From Oryzias latipes (Eukaryota; Chordata; Actinopteri; Beloniformes; Adrianichthyidae): DNA of 64,000 nucleotides. Below, one piece after another: positions 14,722-47,363 of the stretch. Positions within the stretch are counted from its first letter, which is position 1; each line of letters opens with the position of its first letter. The stretch is from positions 18,127,514 through 18,191,513 of the forward strand of contig NC_019862.2 in NCBI RefSeq assembly GCF_002234675.1, written 5' to 3'. Under the pieces are notes generated by a model. That model was not told where the DNA came from. It worked only from the letters and a program-made list of their open reading frames with translations, and made no database searches. Position numbers and translations under genes: made by a program.

Positions 14722-17700
14722 ATGTGTTCTGGAGGATTTGCCAAATGTCTAGGCATCAGCCTGCTCCCTTTGGCAATTGTGTGCGTGTTGTGCAACATTC
14801 TGCTTTTCTTCCCGGATGGAAAGATCGTTGAGAGTGAGCACATCTCCAAACAGGTCTGGTACTTTGGAGGGATTCTGGGATCAGGAGTACTGGTAAGTGC
14901 TTTAATAGTATGCATTTATTTTGTAAATATTCTAAAAAACCTTTTTGAAATTCTCAGTATTTCTTTTAAAATCTCAAAATCCTGGAAGTTAAGTCAAAAT
15001 ATTAATTTATAATCTCAAATATCTAACACAGCTCCATGAAAGAGATTCAGCCATCCGAAGATGGATGGATGGAAATATCTGACATGTTTTTCCTCTTAAT
15101 CTTTTATTTTACAATATGAATTTTATCCTAACTTCAATTTTTTATTTTCTTAAATTTTCCATTTTTTCCATTTAAATTTCTCATTTAATTTCCTAGTCAC
15201 AATTTATTTATAAAAAAAGAACTATTCAGGAAAATAACCAAAAAGTTCAGATTTTTATTTCACACCTAATTGCATCTAAATGTTTTTTTTTTCATCGTCA
15301 AAGTCAAACTTTGACCTACCATCTCATTTTGTTTTACCAATAGCCCAAACAGTAATTCATGAACTTACAACTAAAATTGATAATAAATATTTAAAATAAA
15401 TAAATTAAATAATAACAATATAAATAAAAGAAAGGATATAAAATAAAATAAATGCATGATTTAAGATCCCTGCAAACTATCATTACATCATAAAAGCATT
15501 TTCGCAGGTTTTGTATATTATTGATGTGAAAAAACCTTAAAATGTCAAATTACAAGGTTATTAGATTTTTTTTAAATGGTATTTAGAAAAGCATCCATTC
15601 ATCCATTTTCTTTGCCCGCTGTACCCTTTTTGGGGTCACGGGGCTGGCGGACTCTTTCCTGGCTAATGTTGGGCGAAGGCAGGTCACACCCTGAACAGGT
15701 CATTTAGAAAAACACTTTTCTAAAAATAAAAAAACATGTAAAAAAAATCTATATCTCTAGAACTTTTTTTTTTTTTTTACATTTGCAGTTTAAATATAGA
15801 CAGGTATAAGAATTTTTAAATTATTGTGCGCTTTGGTGGTTTTACAGTATCTTTATTACATGCTGGGGTATGTTTGCATCTTTTAGCTAAAATATTTCAC
15901 CAGTTTAAAAGTGGTAATTCACTTTTCTTAGAGACACCAAAGAAAACATACACAGCCACCTACTGACTTTTTATGTATGTGTGAATGCCAGATGATATTC
16001 CCAGCTCTGGTTTTCCTGGGTCTGAAGAACAATGACTGCTGCGGTTGCTGTGGAAACGAAAGCTGTGGGAGAAGATTTGCTGTGAGTTAGTTTTATATAT
16101 TTCTCATAACAAAATGACATTTACAGGAAAACGACATTTACAGCTGATTGAAAGTAGCTTAAACCAACATCAGTGCAACAATATCACCATCTTTCTGCCT
16201 TGTTGAAATCATACTTTTTTGCACTTCTAACAAAAAGCAGCTGTGAAAATGTGTATCTTGAGAAAAATACCTACTATTGTATCCTCTGAGTAGAGAAAGA
16301 TCTGTCAATACGTCTTCCCCTACAATAGTTCAGCCAACAGAATTTAAATGTAATTAATGCTCTGCCTATGTGTAGTCCTAGCTCAGGAATCTGTGAAAAG
16401 GGGAACAAGGAACTAAATTTAGAGTCTAATCTCTGCAGAGACATTGTTAACCAGATAAGAAAACTACATCCAAAACATTTATCATGTTAAGTTTAGGAAG
16501 CAGAGAAAAAAGCCAGTGGGACGGCATTATTTTTTACTGACTCCAACGCGCCTGATGATTGTCAACCTTAGGGTTTTTGAAAACTCTTACATTTGACTCT
16601 TAAAATAATGAATAAACACAGTATAATCTGTGATGACCCTTCTCTCATTTATGGATCAACACTGATTATTGGTGTTTTACTGTGAGCCATCTGCTTTCAG
16701 AAAAGCAGAAACTCCCAGAGGATGTAATGGAAAACAAACACAGTGGCGCTGGACACACACCTTCCCTAATTTACACACCCATAAATTAGAAGAAAAACAC
16801 AAGATAAGAATTTGATCGCTGTCATGAGACAGTATTGACTCCGACGGGAGTTTCCATACAGAGCTGCCATTGTGTTGAGAGAAAGATACAACAGATACAC
16901 ACAATGATCGATAAGGAATGTGGGAGTGGGAGTTTGGGAATGACTTAACAAGCAGAGGTCTGTTAGACTGCACTTTTGCACCACCTCCCACTTTGGTCAA
17001 CTTTCAACCTTTAAGCCTTTGCATTGCATTTAATGTTAGTATAACTTTTTTCTCTATTTTCTCTGTGTAGATGCTGAGCTCCATCCTGTTTGCAGCTGTT
17101 GGTGTTTTAGGAGCCGGTTACTCAGTTATAGTCTCTGCTGTGGCCATCAATCAAGGACCTCTGTGTCTCTTTAATAGCACAAGTAATGGAACCATATGGG
17201 GATACCCATTTTCCGATGGGTGAGAATCACAGAATGAAATTATAAAACACATACACGTTAATCATCTGTGTGCTTGCACAACTTGTATAACAGGTTAACT
17301 GACTTAACTGACTAAACAAAATCTATCTGTTAGAAAGAATTCTATCAAAACAACAGACTAATGTCAAGATTTTATAGTGAATTACTTGCTGCACCAATAA
17401 AATTAAATCATATAAAGCTTAATATGTAATCTTTTGCAGGGAAATATCAAAAAGTACTTCAAATAAACAAGTCATTTCCCTAAAAAGAAGTACATTTCTT
17501 TTTATGTTTTTCACTTTTCTATCTGTTCAAATATTAACCTGCTTTTCTTTCTCACCCTTCACCAGAGACTACTTGTCGAACAAATCTCTCTGGAATAACT
17601 GCCAAGAGCCAAAGAACGTTGTGCACTGGAATCTAGCTCTGTTCGCCGTGCTTCTGGCGATGGGGTTGATCCAGATTGCGCTGTGTGCTGTGCAGGTGGT

Positions 17701-18148
17701 GAACGGCCTGCTGGGAGCTTTGTGTGGAGACTGCTGTGGCTGCTGTGGAGGGGTCAGTAAAGGGCACGATGTCTGTTCACCTTCAGTGCTTCTGTTTGGG
17801 AGTTAAATGTGATCAAATATGGAGGGAAAATGACATTAACTCCCATCACTTTTATTATTTTATTGTGGATATTAAAGTGTAATATTTATTTCTGTATATT
17901 AAAAAATTTAACAGAAAAAAGGATTGTTAGAACATCCATGTTACCCCCTTCCATTTGCCAAAAGGCTTTTATTTAAAAAATTTGATTTTATTCATCAAGA
18001 AAAGAAAGTCAGAAAACAAACTTAAGATAAAAAACACGTTAATAAACACAAAGCAAACAGTTTTCTTTTCACAGCTGCATTAAAATCATATTTATTGTTT
18101 TAATTTTAAATTGTTTGTTTTTGTTTTCAGGATGATGGAGCCATGTGA
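14722..18148 (+). CDS. tm4sf4: Transmembrane 4 L6 family member 4
   Basis: Five coding exons: 14722-14892, 15992-16081, 17071-17219, 17566-17752, 18131-18148. All have GT-AG introns in matching phase, giving 204 residues (human TM4SF4 has 202). The protein starts MCSGGFAKCLG. Exon 2 encodes MIFPALVFLGLKNND followed by a CCGCCGNESCG cysteine cluster, nearly identical to TM4SF4 as remembered. Exon 4 has CQEPKNVVHWN and the fourth membrane helix ending in VQVVNGLLGALCGDC. Four hydrophobic helices and a large outer loop with NST and NGT sequons fit the L6 tetraspanin-like fold. The product is a plasma-membrane glycoprotein of gut and liver type epithelia, linked in mammals to growth control. TM4SF1, TM4SF5 and TM4SF18 are less similar. 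Confidence 0.95.
15593..15705 (-). mobile_element. SINE 3' fragment, reverse orientation
   Basis: The reverse complement reads GACCTGTTCAGGGTGTGACC, then GCCTTCGCCCAACATTAGCC, then CCCCGTGACCCCAAAAAGGG and an AAAATGGATGAATGGA end. This is the 3' half of the same SINE family as the copy at 9.3 kb. It lies in intron 1 of tm4sf4. Confidence 0.7.
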
Positions 18149-18598
18149 GCATTGGTTGTGGTTGAAGAAGGCTCTTCTTTCTTCACGTGTTCATTTTCAG
18201 AGATGACTCATTTGAATCGGTGTTCCAGCTGTATAGATACTTTTCTGTATAAGAGTTTATTGATTACACTGTACTGGTAATCCTGAAACACTGGCAAAAT
18301 GAGATCTTGTAAATTCAAACTGATGTTCATCACATACTTTCCAGTCTGCCTGTCTTTGTATTTTTCTAAATCTTCATAATTGTCACCTGAAAAAAAAAAC
18401 ATCCAGAACTGAGAAGCCAATGATTTTCCACTGCCCTATGTATTTAAAAACTCTAGTCTTTTCTTTTTATTTTCAAGCCTGTATGTTTAGATGTGCACAT
18501 TTCCTTAAGTGCAGCCAAGCCTCGTGACTGCCCCCTACTGGTTTAATACGACCATGTCATGGTTACACTATTAAATCAATCTCACTCCTAAACTCTTG

Positions 18599-18604
18599 AA
18601 TAAA
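18599..18604 (+). terminator. Candidate poly(A) signal of tm4sf4
   Basis: AATAAA lies 450 bases after the tm4sf4 stop codon, in CTTGAATAAAAGT. A second AATAAA is at about 18774-18779. I cannot tell which one is used. Confidence 0.5.
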
Positions 18605-19317
18605 AGTAATATATGTTTTACATGTTATCATTGTGAATACTGTACCTTATGGACATTTTCCTGACAATCAGGTTCTGCCTTTTGGGGGGGATTACAAGTT
18701 TACCATTCATAATTCATTCATTTTGTCTGTCATTCCGTTTTTCATCATGTGAGGCCCAACATACTTTGTGAGGCAATAAATACTTTTAAATCTAATTTTC
18801 TATCAATTTAAAAAAGAAAGATTTAACAGTCTAACAGACTAACAATAAAATAACTAAACATAAAATAAAATAAAATCGATTAAAATAAGTAAACAACAAA
18901 CAAGTCAGCAACTCATTCAAAACCATGCAGGTCATGTACACAGGACTCGATCTTCTCCATAAATAATAAATGATGTGATAAAGAATCTCACAGAAATTTT
19001 TTTGGTACTTAGTTCTTTATTTTCAATTTGTCACTGCTGGTGTTGTTCCCCAAAAGACTTTATGTCTTGAATTTAGAATGGACTTTTATCTTGAAACCTT
19101 TTATTTCAAGACTATAATAGTCAATATGTATGTATTATTGGATCAAAAACGATTTAATGCAGCTGCATGCAGCTATACTAACAGCAGGGTGTGTACACCT
19201 TGCTCTTAATGTTGTTTTTTGTTTGTTTTTCCCCCAGAATACATTTAATGCTCAGTTGATTGAACCCTTTTGTATTCTTATTTTTATGTCACAAATTCAC
19301 AATGATATTTTTAAACA

Positions 19318-19612
19318 TGGCAAGTTGACTGCTTGGTGGTGTACTGGTTGGCACTCTCCCCTCCCTCCAATGAGGTCCCTAGTTCAAATCCCAGCTAGGT
19401 TCTTTCTGTGTGGAGTTTGCCTGTTCACCTGGTGCATGCACTTGGATTGGTTTTCTACATGCCTTCTGGCATTCTCCCATAGAAAAAATTCATTCTTAGA
19501 TATGAATGAGTGTGTGTAGTATCTGTCCCTGCAATCGACTAGCAAACTGTCCACAGTGTACCCTACCTCCACCACCCCCCAACTCCCCTAAGCAATTAGG
19601 CTCCAGGAACCC
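19318..19612 (+). mobile_element. Diverged tRNA-like SINE
   Basis: Shares with the 9.3 kb copy a B-box-like AGTTCAAATCC at 19381-19391, the core TTTCTGTGTGGAGTTTGCCT and a tail resembling GTACCCTACC with GGCTCCAGGAACCCC. It is older than the 9.3 kb copy, judging by more mismatches. Confidence 0.65.
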
Positions 19613-19633
19613 CACAACCTCAAAGAGGAATAA

Positions 19634-19844
19634 CCCTTGTGCTATCTTAGATGACCTCACCCCAATGTAAGCATTGACGTGTTCTCCCTACCATGACAAA
19701 GGTGGATAAAGGTGGAAAGATTTCATGTAATCCATGGACACCAGTGAAGATAAAAAATTATTGAAGAAAAAAGGTTCAGAGCACTGTCAAGTGGGTCTAG
19801 ATGACCCAACTCCCAATGTAAAAGTGCCCAGGATAGCACAAGGG
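19634..19844. mobile_element. piggyBac-like MITE, 211 bp
   Basis: Perfect 13-bp terminal inverted repeats: CCCTTGTGCTATC at 19634-19646 and GATAGCACAAGGG at 19832-19844. The right flank is TTAA and the left flank is ATAA, a one-base decay of the TTAA duplication that piggyBac-type elements leave. It has no coding capacity. It lies between tm4sf4 and tmem69. Confidence 0.75.
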
Positions 19845-20639
19845 TTAAACAGGTAAAGAATATAGATGAATATAACAGGGGGCAAGGGATTTAAGAAGGG
19901 ATATGGGTACTGAGTGCTTTCAGGGGGTGTTGTTTCCTTCATCCAATTTTTCTTGGTTTTACAGAGCCATGTATTTTGTGGGTTCCTTCCTAAAAAAAAA
20001 GGTTTGTTTTTGTCCTGCAAGCAGTATTATAATTCTACCTCTTTTTCCGTCAGACAGAAACTTCCTCATCAACTGGCTGTCCCATCTTATGAAACTTTTT
20101 TTTTTGCATAACATAATTCTTAATCTATTACGTGTTTTTTGGTTTTTTTTCATTTTGGTATGAAATCCTTTCTCTTTTCTGGTTTTGAAGGGTTTCATTC
20201 TTAGGTGTTCTTCTCTGTGGAATGCAAGCATGCGTCTGATTAAGAAAATGGGGAACCTTTAGTCCTTCTGTCATCTGTGCATCAACTTTACTTTAACATT
20301 TTTATGACTTTATCTGGAGGTAATGTGGTGACACTGCAACCCCTGATTTATGTTAAAGAACAACTCCCTCTGGTGGTTCTGCCTTTCCAGTTAAACTCTG
20401 GAATATAGTCTGCCAATTAATGTCCCAAACTGGATGTTATGGAAAAGTTGACATTTGCATTTTCTTCTGGCAATGCAGCTCTTTTTAGTTACCAATCTGA
20501 TTTAATTGTTCTTTTTTGATGGCTTATAAGCTTCTGCAGTGTTAAAGTTTAACTTGCTTCATTATCTTTATTTCTTTTATTTTTTTACCCTTTTGACATT
20601 GAACGTATGCATCGTATTTTGATTTACGTTACAAGAATT

Positions 20640-20764
20640 ATGTAGCGGAACTATAGTTCTAGAAACGGGATAACACGGAGAGAAATAACAGCGGACCAAC
20701 GTGTTTCCTGCTGCAACGGGCAGAGATTCCATCGTAAAGTCAGAATATTTCCAACTGTACAAAG
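20640..20764 (+). other. Probable 5' UTR exon of tmem69
   Basis: A splice donor CAAAG|GTAAAA at 20764/20765 pairs with the acceptor TTTTTCTGCAG at 21090, just before the tmem69 ATG at 21091. The start near 20640 is approximate. No TATA box is seen. Confidence 0.5.
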
Positions 20765-21090
20765 GTAAAAATACATTTTGAATGTCAGAGACACGTGTTT
20801 ATGTTGTCAGGATTCTTAAATCAGTTCATTGTAACCGTGGTGTTAAGCTTATATGCGTGCCGAACGTATTTGTCCTTATTGATAATGTACAGTAAACATA
20901 ATTAATCAGCAGGACTTACTTATGTTGAGAAAAATGTTGAATACTAAAAAAAACGTCTTACAATAATTTTAAAAACTCTCATCTTTTATTTTTCTTGTTT
21001 TTTTCATTTATGATTTTTAAATATACCCATTTATTATAAATGGGTGAACATTTTTTTGTTTAGCATAATTTAACTTTGATTTTTCTGCAG

Positions 21091-22005
21091 ATGCTCTCAG
21101 TCATATTTGGAAGAAACTCCTTCACAGCCCACCGGGTAACACAAACTTGATACTCGCAGCTCATTGGCTCATGTTTTGTGTATTTAATACGAAATACTGT
21201 TACCCTCATGTTGTAAATGTTCTTTCAGGTGCTGCAGTGTACAGCCTCCCTACAACGATGCTGGTTTCCAAGTCTGAATGTATCCTCTGACAGATCTGTT
21301 CCCTTCAGCTGCCATTCTTTAAGCACATGTCCGTTTACAGAAATTCAATCCGGACGTGTCCAGAAACGTCTTCCAGTCACTGGTTTAAGGATGTCTCAGC
21401 TCTTTCAGAAGAACAACACTTTTCATGATTTTTTGCTGGCGAGGATCCAGTGCTTCCATTCTTCCTCTCAGAGGCTGAAAAAGCGAGCAAAGCCTGAACC
21501 TCCACCTCGAGAATTGGACTTGCTGCGCTATGACATGAAGCAATTGTGGAATAGTCCCAAACCCGCCCTTTACCTGGGGTTCGCAGGGCTGATCCCATTT
21601 GTATCACCCACTCTGTTCATGGCTGTGACTGAGAGCTTTTGTCCCCAGCTGGCTTATGCACAGCTAGCCTATGCTGCATCCATAGTTTCCTTCTTGGGTG
21701 GTGCCCGTTGGGGATTTGCACTTCCTGAGAGCAGCCCAGCCAAACCTGACTGGATAAATCTATCCAACAGTGTGGTCCCTTCCCTGCTTGCCTGGGTGAC
21801 TATGCTGATGAGTGACAACATTGTTTCTGCAGTTACCATGATCATCATGGGACTTGGAATCTCACTGCATTATGATCTCGCTCTACTTCCAACGTATCCC
21901 AGCTGGTTCAAAGCCCTGCGTGCCATCTTGACCATTGTGGCATTTTTTTCTCTTCTTGGCACTCTGATAATGAACAGTTTATACCCAGAGAAAAACCTTT
22001 TCTGA
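21091..22005 (+). CDS. tmem69: Transmembrane protein 69 (DUF3429 family)
   Basis: Two coding exons, 21091-21135 and 21229-22005, separated by a 93-base GT-AG intron, give 273 residues (human has 247). The ATG directly follows a splice acceptor, and the short first exon encodes MLSVIFGRNSFTAHR. This beginning, and the basic, serine-rich region up to about residue 110, fits a mitochondrial targeting sequence, though that is inference. The conserved part begins near DLLRYDMKQLW and holds about five membrane helices, with the family segments LYLGFAGLIPFVSPTLF, SFLGGARWGFALPE, SPAKPDWINLSNSVVPSLLA and LHYDLALLPTYPSWFKALR. These closely match TMEM69 as remembered. The molecular function of the family is unknown. 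Confidence 0.93.
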
Positions 22006-22120
22006 CTTTTTTTTTCTCATAGTCTTGGATTCTCAGATTCTACATATATTATTTTTTTATTTCTGTGTGAAAAAAAGAACTGCAGTGAATAAAGGTATCG
22101 TATACATGAAGAATTATTTT

Positions 22121-22128
22121 AAATAAAG
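22121..22128 (+). terminator. Candidate poly(A) signal of tmem69
   Basis: AAATAAAG lies about 120 bases after the tmem69 stop, just before a LINE-tail-like fragment. A second AATAAAG at about 22179 belongs to that fragment and could also serve. Confidence 0.45.
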
Positions 22129-22137
22129 CCACTAGAG

Positions 22138-22198
22138 ACACCGAAGCCAAATTCCTTGTACATGAACTGTACTTGGCCAATAAAGCTGATTCTGATGG
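22138..22198 (+). mobile_element. LINE 3'-terminal fragment
   Basis: CAAATTCCTTGTACATGAAC followed by ACTTGGCCAATAAAGCTGAT and TCTGATGG is the typical 3' end of abundant teleost L2/Maui-like LINEs. These end in CCAATAAAGCTGATTCTGA. It is a short, 5'-truncated remnant in the 3' flank of tmem69. Confidence 0.6.
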
Positions 22199-22691
22199 AG
22201 GTTTCCAGTTTTCACAGCTCATTGCTTATTTCCTTAAACTTCCTCAATCTGACACCAAGCAAGATGTAAATAGTTCCATCACGATAACCTTTGAGAACTT
22301 GATATTTTTAAATAAATAAAAACGTGTCATGATAAATTTGGTTCAGAAAATAATTTAGCTGGCTGCTAAATGTTTTACCAAGACATTTTGTTTTTACTCA
22401 AAACTGTCTAAACCTTAACTGACTTTGTAATTGTTTTGGGGTTTTTTTGCGAGTAGCTCCAGACTTAATTTATCCTTTCAAACGACAGTAAACAGTTTGC
22501 TAAAATAGGAAACTGCTAGTCGTCCCTAATAAGATTATTACATAACATGTAAAGCAGCGTAATCTCTTCTTAGAGCAACCTTACGCCACCATGGAAGCCC
22601 TCCTAGAAATAAAAATAAAGTAAAACAGTACGTATGTAATGATTGATAACAAATAAATACAGCCTGACAAGTTAATCTCATTATAAGAGGC

Positions 22692-22697
22692 TTTATT
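22692..22697 (-). terminator. Candidate poly(A) signal of slc25a24
   Basis: AATAAA on the minus strand, about 820 bases after the slc25a24 stop codon. The interval 22698-23513 holds no other gene and is taken as the 3' untranslated region. Confidence 0.5.
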
Positions 22698-23513
22698 TAT
22701 GTAAACAATGGCTTCTATAATTCAAATATTGGAAAGAAAGGCAAGAGAAAAAGATGGATGGAGCAATTAAGATGTCAAAGAGGCACATAAGGCACGTTTG
22801 TTTTTTCCCTAAACAGCCTCAGTTTAGAGGTTTGCTAATAACTGATAGACAAGATCTTCATGAAAGACTCAGAGGTCTTTCTGCAACCAAAGTGTTTTTT
22901 TACACAATTTGAAAAATACAGTATTGCACTTCAACGATGTCTCAGGTTTCTCCGTTTTATGCTTCCCTGCGGGGGTATGACATGTTGCATAGACTTCAAG
23001 GTGCTACTATTACAAAAAAAGGAAAAATGAGACGCTAGAGTTTGTGATCTGCTGTGATAGTGATAGCTTCCAATTGGAAGGAAAACTGGTCCAACAAGGT
23101 GCTTTTTTTTTTTTTGCTTCAGATTAGAAGTAAATGTGACAGATGTCTGTCACTTGACTGGATTCTAATGAAAAGAAATAAAATATACAATTTCTGCCAA
23201 AAACAACTATTAAACCCCACAGAAACTTCCCACTTTAAAGGTTTCGGACACTGAAAAAGCAGTTAACACAAAGTGTGTCAGTGCACTTAAAGCTGTCATC
23301 ATATTGTAAACACAAGCGGATTGAAAACATGCATTCTGAAGTGCTGTTGTGAAACGTTTGCAGATTTCTTTCCAATCTTCGCTGAAGAGACTTTAAAATC
23401 CCCCCAGTGGTTCCAACTGCACACTTGGATGAGCACCAGGTAAACTATTTCTAAACGCCAGGTGTAAGAGGGGAATTTGGCCATCAACGATTAGAAGAGG
23501 ACAGATTTGCCGC

Positions 23514-45065
<21,552 letters not shown>

Positions 45066-47062
45066 GCCTCACATGACTGACAGCAAATACAGTTTTTGGA
45101 CAAGAATATTGGAAATGAGCCCGTTTCCACTTTTCTGTCTTCATTCCTGGCACAGTAGCAGCCATGATCGCTTCAAACTGGAAACGTTACAATAGCGCCC
45201 TCCTGTGTTCACACCTGGAGCATGTAGCTGATCAACTGAGATCTTGACACATCATGGGGGACTTGGATTATATTCTTTATGAACATCCAGAAAGGCTTTT
45301 ATATCCTTTGGCCTTTTTGTAACTGTCTGCTGTGTTCAGTTGTAAAAAGCGTCTTCTTTCGAACAGAAGCTGAACGTTAGTGAAAAGCATTTCTTTGTGT
45401 AGCTGTGCGGTGAGAAGCTCTGTGTCTATCATCAGAATGAACTGGTCTGCTCAAAGCAGCAGCTTTTAAAACATTCCTTTGTCCCTGAATTTTGGACTTC
45501 CTTTGTAAAGATGTCTGCTTTAAAATTCAGCTAATAAGCTGTAGTGGTTTAAATTTTTGACAGCTGTTTTCAAGGCGACAATATTTTATTACAAAACTCA
45601 AAGACTTTGGTTATTTGATGTGGAAGGTTGACTTGTGTCCTTTTATTTGCTTTTGCCGATCATTTTCATCCTTGTATCTTCAGTTAAGCTCCTACATTGG
45701 TACTAGCAAAGAAAGAAGAAGACTAATCAAATATATTCCCTATAGATGTCCTATTCTTATACTTCTAAAGAATTTAGTGTACCCGGCATTTAGTGCACAA
45801 ATGAATATTAGAATAATATTGCTAACACAATATTTATTGTCAAACAGTCACAAAAATGAGACCAAAAGCTAAAAAATAAAATAATCCAAGTCATGGAAAC
45901 AATTTTTTTGGACCATTTCTGCCAACTAGAAATCTGCAGTCATGCATGACCCATTTTTTTATTCCTTTTTTTTAACAACACAGTTAATCACCTGATATAT
46001 TAGGGCACATATCTATTTTATTTGGCATTCTGTGTCTGTGTTTTGCAGCTGTTAGATGTCCCAGTGATCAAGGAGAGTGAACAAACGAAAAGCCTTTAGG
46101 ATCCATCCACAGTTGAACTTTTGTGAACTGCACAAAAAAACTTCAACTGTACTCTCACAAATACTTTATTACATATGTATCATTAATCTTCACATCAAGT
46201 GAACAAAAATTCACCTTTTGTCAAGCTATCGTGTAGTTTTACTGCTGCAAGATAAGCGATGTTCACTAGGCAGGTTGGAAACTGTAATGCACAGTTTGCA
46301 TTTTCAGCTACTTGAGATACATTTAAATGATCCATCGCAAAACAGCAGTTTCATCTGGTTAATAGTTCAGGAAAATGCATAAAGAGAATTAGAGACGCAT
46401 AACTAGTGACAAACTGAAGCGCCAATTGAAGTTTTCCGCCTCTCGTCTTTAGTTATTGTAGAGGAAGTTCACAGCCTCGGCTAAGGAAACATCTTAAAGT
46501 GTCTGTGACTGTCAGCGTGTGGCGGTTTTTGTTCACATCTTCTGCATGATCGTCTTCTCTGTTCAAGTTATGTTGTTTTTGTCCTTCATTTTAACAAAGC
46601 TGGACAGATTTGACTGCTTTTTTCCTAATTCAATGTTATGCCATCTCTAAACTCATACCTGTGATTGTTTTTTTTTGCTTATTTCATTGTGAAAAAGTTA
46701 AAAATTGTTCTCTTGAAAAGTCGATTTGAATCCACATTTTTAGAATTTGTGCTTTCGGGGTCATGTCAAAGGATTTTTACCGTCATTTTTTTTTTTTTTT
46801 TTATTACTGACGCTGTGCCATATTTTACTGAAAGATTCTTTTGTTTCTTTTCATTAAAATGTATAATTTTGTTTTTGCAAGTAAATGACCATTTGACTTA
46901 TATTTTTTTTTAATTTTGAGTTTTTTGAAAAAGGAAAAAAACGATTGTTTTACCTGTGAGGCACAGGTATGTTCATCCTAGTACTTAACATGTTGTTCCA
47001 AACATGGTTGTGTTATCTCTTCTGTGAAGCTGTTGTCTGAATAAAACTGTATTTCTGTGTAA
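45066..47062 (+). other. fam102b 3' untranslated region (probable)
   Basis: About 2 kb after the stop without another gene. It ends at the AATAAA at 47040-47045, which is followed by the GT-rich run TGACGTTGTGTGCTGTTGTG as expected downstream of a cleavage site. An earlier AATAAA near 45872 lacks such a run. A long 3' UTR is also my recollection for the mammalian gene. Confidence 0.5.
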
Positions 47063-47363
47063 AGTGACGTTGTGTGCTGTTGTGACACTCCCGAATTGTC
47101 TCTGTTACATGCTGGTTGTTTTGACCAACATTTGCTTACAGTGTTACTGGATGCCTAAACTGTCTCTGGCACTTAAAATAAAAACAGTTTCAAATGACTT
47201 CTCTGGATTCTCTGAAAGCAGACCCATAATGTGCAACAATAACAACCGAAACCCTTTTTGTTCAAGTCAGATTTACTTTGATGACATTTAACTGAAACAA
47301 ATTGAAAGAACAAACTGATACTGGTGTCAACTTCAACAGAAATCCTGTCAACAAAGCTCCAGA

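Larger units (their letters stand above)
18149..20630. other. tm4sf4 3' UTR and intergenic sequence
   Basis: No coding exon was found. The stretch holds the likely tm4sf4 3' untranslated region, a diverged SINE and a small piggyBac-like element. The remainder is AT-rich and unremarkable. Confidence 0.55.

Noticed and set aside
19787-20231. Several overlapping open frames between tm4sf4 and tmem69
   Set aside because: T-rich low-complexity translations on both strands with no motif. Partly inside the MITE flank.
21377-21607. Minus-strand open frame over tmem69
   Set aside because: Lies wholly within the tmem69 coding exon. The plus strand gives a clear family match.
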